Made by a program: the position numbers and the translations under genes. The notes beneath the pieces were generated by a model. The model was not told where the DNA came from. It saw only the letters and a program-made list of their open reading frames with translations, and searched no databases. Of a stretch of DNA of 64,000 bases, positions 59,404 to 64,000 are shown piece after piece; within the stretch, counting starts at the first letter, position 1, and the number at the start of each line of letters is the position of its first letter. The stretch covers positions 1,426,001-1,490,000 of the forward strand of contig NZ_JAPDRJ010000001.1 of NCBI RefSeq assembly GCF_040706535.1, written 5' to 3'. This stretch comes from Lentisalinibacter orientalis. GTDB lineage: Bacteria; Pseudomonadota; Gammaproteobacteria; Steroidobacterales; Woeseiaceae.

Positions 59404-60729
59404 ATGGCCCAGACCGCACGCATCGACACGCCCGACGACGAACCCGGAGGCAAGCCGAAGGTCCTGTTCGTCGACGACGAGAAGCGCGTGCTCAACTCCA
59501 TGCGGGCGCTGTTCCGCCGGGATTACGAGTTGCATCTCACCACCGACGGCGCCGAGGCGATCCGCATCGCCGAGCAGGAAAGCGTGGACGTGATCATCGC
59601 CGATCAGCGCATGCCCGGTCTCTCCGGCGTGGAGGTGCTCGGAGAGGTGCGTCGTCGCGCGCCCTCTGCCGTGCGCATCCTGCTGACGGGCTACGCGGAC
59701 CTGGACGCCATCGAGGGCTCCATCAACATCGGCGAGGTGTTCCGTTTCCTGTCGAAGCCCTGCCCGCCGCAGGAGCTGCGCGAGACCCTGGCGGAGGCGG
59801 TACAGGCTGCGCGCCAGTCGGGGGCCGCCGTGCGTGCGGCGACCGTCCTGGAGGCGGCTCCTGCGCCGCCGCAGCCGGAACGGGCGTCCGAGCCCGAGGC
59901 CGCTCCCCAGTATGAACTCGCGCCCGAATCCGAACCGGAGCCGCGGCCCGGGACGGTGCCGCCGGCGGCCGAGGAGCCGGCACCTCGTGCGGTCCCGGCG
60001 GAGGATCATGCGGCGACGGTCCCGAACCTGGCCCTGGAGCTGGAGAGGGAGGAGCCGCCGCGTTCCGAGGCGACCGCCGGCGTGGCAGAGGAAAAGCCGG
60101 CGGAGGAAGCACCGGTGGAGACCGAGATCGTGCTGTCCGGGGATTCCGGGACGGAGTTCGTCGACACCATCGTGATCGGCGGCGACGAGGCGCCGGGCTC
60201 GCGGCGGGGCGGCGCCTGCGAGGACATGGACAACGTCGGCGTGGCGCTGTTCACCAGCGATGCCACGTTCGCGGACAGCGTCGAGCGCACGCTCGGCGAA
60301 CGCTATCGGGTCACCCGCGCATCCACGCTGGTGCAGGTCACTGAGATGCTGTCCGATGCCGGGGCCGGCGTGCTGGTCACGGACTTCTGCACCGACGGCG
60401 CGATGCTGCGCAACATGCTGTCGACGCTGAAGCGTTATCTGCCGGAGCTCATTACGATCGTCGTCAGCGACGAGCGGGATGCCGCCGAGATGATCTCGCT
60501 GATCAATCATGGCCAGGTGTTCCGCTACATGTCGAAGCCGATGGACGAGGCACGGCTGGTGCAGAACGTGAACGCCGCCATATTGCGCCACATCCAGCTG
60601 CTGGAGAATCCCGAGCTCGTACAGCGCCACTCCGTCGTGCCCGACCGGCCGCCACGCCACGGCGCGGCGATGCTGGCGCAATTCGTGAGCCGCATCCGCG
60701 GGATGCGCAGACTGTGGGTGCGTAGCTGA
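59404..60729 (+). CDS. Double-receiver response regulator without DNA-binding domain
   Basis: The 441 aa protein has receiver 1 (about 19-135: VLFVDDEKR, acceptor Asp67 in IIADQRMPG, LLTGYADLDA, FLSKPC). An acidic Pro/Glu-rich linker (about 140-270) follows, then a divergent receiver 2 (about 276-400, acceptor-position Asp327 in VLVTDFCTDG, VVSDERDAAE, RYMSKPM). The FRFLSKP/FRYMSKP endings match RpfG-type receivers, but no HD-GYP, GGDEF or DNA-binding domain follows. It probably relays phosphate or binds a partner. ATG 60730 of the TonB-like gene follows directly after its TGA. Confidence 0.85.
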   Translation: MAQTARIDTPDDEPGGKPKVLFVDDEKRVLNSMRALFRRDYELHLTTDGAEAIRIAEQESVDVIIADQRMPGLSGVEVLGEVRRRAPSAVRILLTGYADLDAIEGSINIGEVFRFLSKPCPPQELRETLAEAVQAARQSGAAVRAATVLEAAPAPPQPERASEPEAAPQYELAPESEPEPRPGTVPPAAEEPAPRAVPAEDHAATVPNLALELEREEPPRSEATAGVAEEKPAEEAPVETEIVLSGDSGTEFVDTIVIGGDEAPGSRRGGACEDMDNVGVALFTSDATFADSVERTLGERYRVTRASTLVQVTEMLSDAGAGVLVTDFCTDGAMLRNMLSTLKRYLPELITIVVSDERDAAEMISLINHGQVFRYMSKPMDEARLVQNVNAAILRHIQLLENPELVQRHSVVPDRPPRHGAAMLAQFVSRIRGMRRLWVRS

Positions 60730-62190
60730 ATGAATGATGCAGTGACAGGGCGCGGGGATTCCGGCTCAGGCGGCCACCGGCGCACCGCCGACATCCTGCT
60801 GGTGGTGGCGGGTTTCGTGGTGGCCGGCCTGGCGGCGGCCTGGTTCCTGGCGGACCGGCTCGGCGGCGAGGAGGAGCAACTGTTCGAGGCGCCGCTGCCG
60901 GCGGTGTCGTCGTCCGCCGAGAGCGCGGCTCCCGGCCTCTCCGTCAGAGCCGCCGCGGGCGAGGCCACGGACGTCAATCTGGGCAAGGCCCGGATGGCGG
61001 CGAGTGCCGGCATGCTGGTGGAGCCGGCGGGGCAGAACGCCCTGTATTTCTACTCCCTGGTCCTGGATGCCGAGCCCGAGCATGCCGAGGCAGCGAGCGA
61101 GCTGACCGAGGTGGCCGGCGAGGTGGCCGGCCGCGTGCGCTCTCTCATGGAAGCCGGCGAATTCACCGAGGCGGCACGGCTGGCCAGCAAGCTGGCCAGC
61201 GTCACGCCCGGCCATCCGGTCATCGTCGAGGTGCAGGAGACCCTGATCGCACGGCAGCAGCGGCTGGTCATGGAGGCCGTGCAGGCGGCCCGCGACGGTG
61301 ACGACGGCACGGCGGCAACCCGCCTGGCGGCCGCCGAGGCGCTGCCCCAGGTGCACGATGCGCTCGTGGAGACGGCGCGGGAGCAGATCGGCACCATCCG
61401 GGCCGAACGCGCCGCCGCCGCCCGGGAGGCCGAGCGCCGCCGTCAGGCCGCCGCCAGGCGCGCGCGCGAGCAAGCCGCCGCGGCGGCTGCAGCGGCGGCC
61501 GCGGAGGAGAGCGAGGAGGCCACCGCCGGCGCCCCGGCGGAGTCCGCCGCCGGTGAAGTTGCGGATACGGATGCCGGAGAACCGGCACGGCCGCCCGAGC
61601 CGGACGCACTGGCGCTGGGCCGTGAAAGCCTCGCGGCCGGCCGCCTGGTGGCACCGCAGGACGACAACGCGCTGGCGTGGCTGGCGGAGGCCGAAGCCAC
61701 GATGCCGGAGGATCCGGGCGTCGCCGGTTTCCGCGACAGTCTGGTGAGCGCCCTCTCCGTGGCCATCCGCGACCGCATCGATGCGGGTGCCCTCGAGGAC
61801 GCCGAGCAGCTCGTGCTGAAACTGGAGACCGTGGCGGAGGCCGCACCCACGGTGGCCGCGCTGCAGGACGAGGTGGATCGTGCCTTCATCCGGCGCGAGT
61901 CCGCCCGCGTGATCCCGGGCAGCGAGATGCTGGCCACGGATATCGTCCCGCCCGTCTATCCGCGGGCGGCGATCCGCCGTGAGCAGGAGGGCTGGGTGGA
62001 CGTGGAGTTCACGGTGCTCGCCGACGGCAGCACCGCCGATCCGGAGGTGATCGAGGCGCAGCCCGAGCGGGTGTTCGAGCGGGCCAGTCTGCGCGCCGTC
62101 GAGCAGTGGCGGTTCCGGCCCCGCGTCTATCGCGGCCGGCCCATCGACCAGCGGGTTTCCACCCGCATCAACTTCCAGCTGCAAGACTAG
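60730..62190 (+). CDS. TonB C-terminal-domain protein with helical (TPR-like) periplasmic region
   Basis: The 486 aa protein has one N-terminal membrane anchor (ADILLVVAGFVVAGLAAAWFLA, residues about 20-41) and helical, TPR-like repeats. A strong Ala/Arg/Glu coiled coil (about 220-265) follows, and residues about 405-486 form a TonB_C domain (VPPVYPRAAIRREQEGWVDV, VEQWRFRPRVYRGRPID). True TonB uses a Pro-rich spanner instead. It starts immediately after the double-receiver gene, so it belongs to the kinase operon. It may energise a receptor or scaffold the kinase; neither can be decided here. Confidence 0.82.
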   Translation: MNDAVTGRGDSGSGGHRRTADILLVVAGFVVAGLAAAWFLADRLGGEEEQLFEAPLPAVSSSAESAAPGLSVRAAAGEATDVNLGKARMAASAGMLVEPAGQNALYFYSLVLDAEPEHAEAASELTEVAGEVAGRVRSLMEAGEFTEAARLASKLASVTPGHPVIVEVQETLIARQQRLVMEAVQAARDGDDGTAATRLAAAEALPQVHDALVETAREQIGTIRAERAAAAREAERRRQAAARRAREQAAAAAAAAAAEESEEATAGAPAESAAGEVADTDAGEPARPPEPDALALGRESLAAGRLVAPQDDNALAWLAEAEATMPEDPGVAGFRDSLVSALSVAIRDRIDAGALEDAEQLVLKLETVAEAAPTVAALQDEVDRAFIRRESARVIPGSEMLATDIVPPVYPRAAIRREQEGWVDVEFTVLADGSTADPEVIEAQPERVFERASLRAVEQWRFRPRVYRGRPIDQRVSTRINFQLQD

Positions 62191-62311
62191 TCTTGCCGCG
62201 GCCGTTCCCGCCGCCGCATCCGGGCGGCGGGACATCCCGAATACCCTGTCTGCGCGGGTCCGGCGTAGACGCCTGCGTTATCATTGGCATCCCTCTTGGC
62301 CGAAGCTGATC

Positions 62312-63742
62312 ATGTCCCTGCGCCTCCTCGGAATCATGGCCGTCATCCTGGGTATGGCGGCCTGCTCGACTCCCCGCTATGCGCCGGAAGGCGCAGAAGA
62401 CGTCCTGCCCGTGCCGTCAGCCTGGCCGGACTCCCCGGCAGCCGGCGCACCGGCCGAGGCGGTCTGCCGGGACCTCGGCGGCGAATCCCTCGCTGCGCTC
62501 GAATCGCGCCTGGCCGCGGACAGCCTCGAGCTGCGCGGGGCGGTGGCGCGGCTGCGCCAGGCCGAGGCCCTGGCCCGGGGCGCCCGCTCGCCGCTGCTGC
62601 CGCGTCTGGATCTCGCCATCGAGGGCAGTCGGGGCGACGCGGTGGGAGCGGGTTTCCTCGCCGCGCAGATCCCCGGTGACGCGCTGCCGCCGGGTTTTCC
62701 CGCCGGCGGCGTGTCGGAGCAGTATCAGGGCTCCCTTGCGGCGAGCTACGAGGTGGACGTGTGGGGCCGCGTGCGCAACGAGTACCGGGCCGCGGCACTG
62801 CAGGCCGAGGCGGCCGCGGAGTCGCTGGCGGCGCTCGAGGTGACCCTCGGCGCCCAGCTGGCGGATACCTGGGCGTCGTTGCTTGCGCAGCGGGAACTGG
62901 TGGCGCTGCTGGAAGAGCAGGTGGCCACCTCGCAGAAGTTCCTCGAACTCACCCGGCTGCGCTTCGGGCTGGGGCAGAGCGGCGCGGCCGACGTGGGGCG
63001 CCAGCGCCAGCAGCTGCAGCGGCTGGACGGCCAGCTCGGCGTGGCGCGCGGGCAGCGCAGGGTGCTGGAGCATCAGCTCGCCGTCCTGCTCGGCAGCCCG
63101 CCGGATACCGTCCCCCTGCCGGACGACCGGGGGCTGCCGGCTGTGCCGCCACTGCCGGACCCCGGCCTGCCGGCCGCCCTGCCGGAGGCCCGTCCCGACG
63201 TCCGCGCCGCCCGCCTGGCGCTCGCCGCCAGCGACCGCCGGCTGGCCGCCAGCATCGCGCAGCGGCTGCCGTCCCTGTCGCTGAGCGGCAGCCTGATTTC
63301 CGTGGAGACCATGCTGGAGGATCTCTTCAGCGACACGCTGTGGCAGGCGGGCGCGGAGGTCACCACCAACCTGTTCGACTTCGGCCAGCGCCGCGCCAAC
63401 ATCGACCTGCGCGACGCCGAGGCGGAGGAGGCGCTGACCGGGTACGCCGGCGCGCTGCTGGATGCCTGGACCGAAGTGGCCGTCTCTCTGGCGCAGACCC
63501 GGGCCCGGGACGACCTGGTAACGAGCCTGCGCCGCCAGCTGGCGGAGGCGGAGCGGGTGCTGACGCTGACGCGCACCGCGTATCAGGAAGGGCAGGTGGA
63601 TTTCCTCGACGTGCTGCTCGCGCTGCAATCGAAGCAGAGCCTGGAGCAATCGCTGGTCGGTGCCCGGCGCGACCAGTACAGCGGCCGCATCCAGCTGTGC
63701 CGGGCACTGGGCGTCTCGCTGCTGCGCCAGGAGGGCGCATGA
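62312..63742 (+). CDS. TolC-family outer-membrane efflux lipoprotein
   Basis: Channel subunit of a second tripartite pump. 476 aa, with lipobox GMAAC, two OEP repeats with long helical stretches, the SYEVDVWGRVRNEYRAA motif, PEARPDVRAARLALAASDRRL and the C-terminal YQEGQVDFLDVLLALQ segment. Unlike the NodT-type protein at 49253 it lacks the GPDY motif after the lipid cysteine. It overlaps the next gene in ATGA and is likely first of an operon running out of the window. Confidence 0.9.
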   Translation: MSLRLLGIMAVILGMAACSTPRYAPEGAEDVLPVPSAWPDSPAAGAPAEAVCRDLGGESLAALESRLAADSLELRGAVARLRQAEALARGARSPLLPRLDLAIEGSRGDAVGAGFLAAQIPGDALPPGFPAGGVSEQYQGSLAASYEVDVWGRVRNEYRAAALQAEAAAESLAALEVTLGAQLADTWASLLAQRELVALLEEQVATSQKFLELTRLRFGLGQSGAADVGRQRQQLQRLDGQLGVARGQRRVLEHQLAVLLGSPPDTVPLPDDRGLPAVPPLPDPGLPAALPEARPDVRAARLALAASDRRLAASIAQRLPSLSLSGSLISVETMLEDLFSDTLWQAGAEVTTNLFDFGQRRANIDLRDAEAEEALTGYAGALLDAWTEVAVSLAQTRARDDLVTSLRRQLAEAERVLTLTRTAYQEGQVDFLDVLLALQSKQSLEQSLVGARRDQYSGRIQLCRALGVSLLRQEGA

Positions 63743-64000
63743 GCCGCGGCCGTCGGCAGGCCCTCGCGGCGGTCGTGGTGCTGGTCGGCGGCATCGCGCT
63801 GTCGGCCGTACTGCTGGCCACCCGCACGGAGCCCCAGAAGGCGCCCCGGGTGGATCGGGGCACGCTGGTGGAGACCTGGCCCGCCGAGAGCCGCACCGAG
63901 CGCTTCACGGTACCGGCGCAGGGCGTCGTGACACCGTCGCTCCGCGTGGTGCTGCAGCCCCAGGTGGGCGGCCGTGTGGTGGAACTCAACGATGCGCTGG
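63739..64000 (+). CDS. RND efflux periplasmic adaptor, N-terminal part (cut by window edge)
   Basis: The first 87 codons are present. An N-terminal membrane anchor (RQALAAVVVLVGGIALSAVLLA) is followed by the HlyD/MFP start AQGVVTPSLRVVLQPQVGGRVVELND. There is no lipobox, unlike the adaptor at 44926. Translationally coupled to the channel gene by an ATGA overlap. A pump gene would be expected just beyond the window. Confidence 0.85.
   Translation, partial: MSRGRRQALAAVVVLVGGIALSAVLLATRTEPQKAPRVDRGTLVETWPAESRTERFTVPAQGVVTPSLRVVLQPQVGGRVVELNDAL

Overview
The window is GC-rich, densely coded chromosomal DNA from a Gram-negative bacterium, most likely a gammaproteobacterium. The main reason is the block purD-purH-fis-dusB-(zinc-ribbon protein)-prmA-accC-accB-aroQ (1-8238, minus strand), an order familiar from Pseudomonas-like and Chromatiales-like genomes; fis next to dusB is typical of gamma/betaproteobacteria. 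Outer-membrane lipoproteins, a TonB-dependent receptor, RND pumps and REP-like palindromes agree. I see no tRNA, rRNA, CRISPR array, insertion sequence or prophage.

Layout. 1-11803 (minus): purine synthesis, Fis, DusB, PrmA, biotin carboxylase, AroQ, a TlpA-like thioredoxin, a DsbD with a doubled N-terminal domain, and CutA. 11879-14068: groES-groEL behind a sigma70-like promoter overlapping a perfect CIRCE (HrcA) operator and ending in an intrinsic terminator. 14097-18177: single enzymes (SDR, FrnE/DsbA-like protein, glycine-zipper lipoprotein, quinone-oxidoreductase-like MDR, epoxide-hydrolase-like protein). 18264-21794: a full T-box riboswitch with an ATC specifier and intrinsic terminator, followed by a type-2 isoleucyl-tRNA synthetase; this is the most striking feature. 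21989-34276: hypothetical protein, two subtilases without signal peptides, an M49-like lipoprotein, a Sufu-domain protein, MFS pump, folE, lipocalin, msrA, and M48 and M23 peptidases. 34468-43866: amidohydrolase, EamA transporter, a TPR/TonB_C protein, a DUF4139 protein, a LexA-controlled radical SAM gene, a cysteine-less glutaredoxin-DUF3429 fusion, MscS and a rhomboid protease.

44156-50764 is a TetR-controlled tripartite RND efflux operon with two operator palindromes in its promoter. 50851-56395 looks like a phosphate-starvation unit: a PhoB-like regulator whose phospho-acceptor Asp is Glu, a Pho box of 11-bp repeats, a large lipoprotein and a TonB-dependent receptor. After a Sir2 deacetylase (56499-57377, minus), 57562-62190 encodes a histidine kinase, a double-receiver protein and a TPR/TonB_C protein in one operon. 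The window ends inside a second efflux operon (62312-64000).

Control elements read directly from the sequence are CIRCE, the T-box, a LexA box, TetR operators, a Pho box, three intrinsic terminator-like hairpins and four REP-like copies. All functions are assigned from motif recognition; no database search was run.
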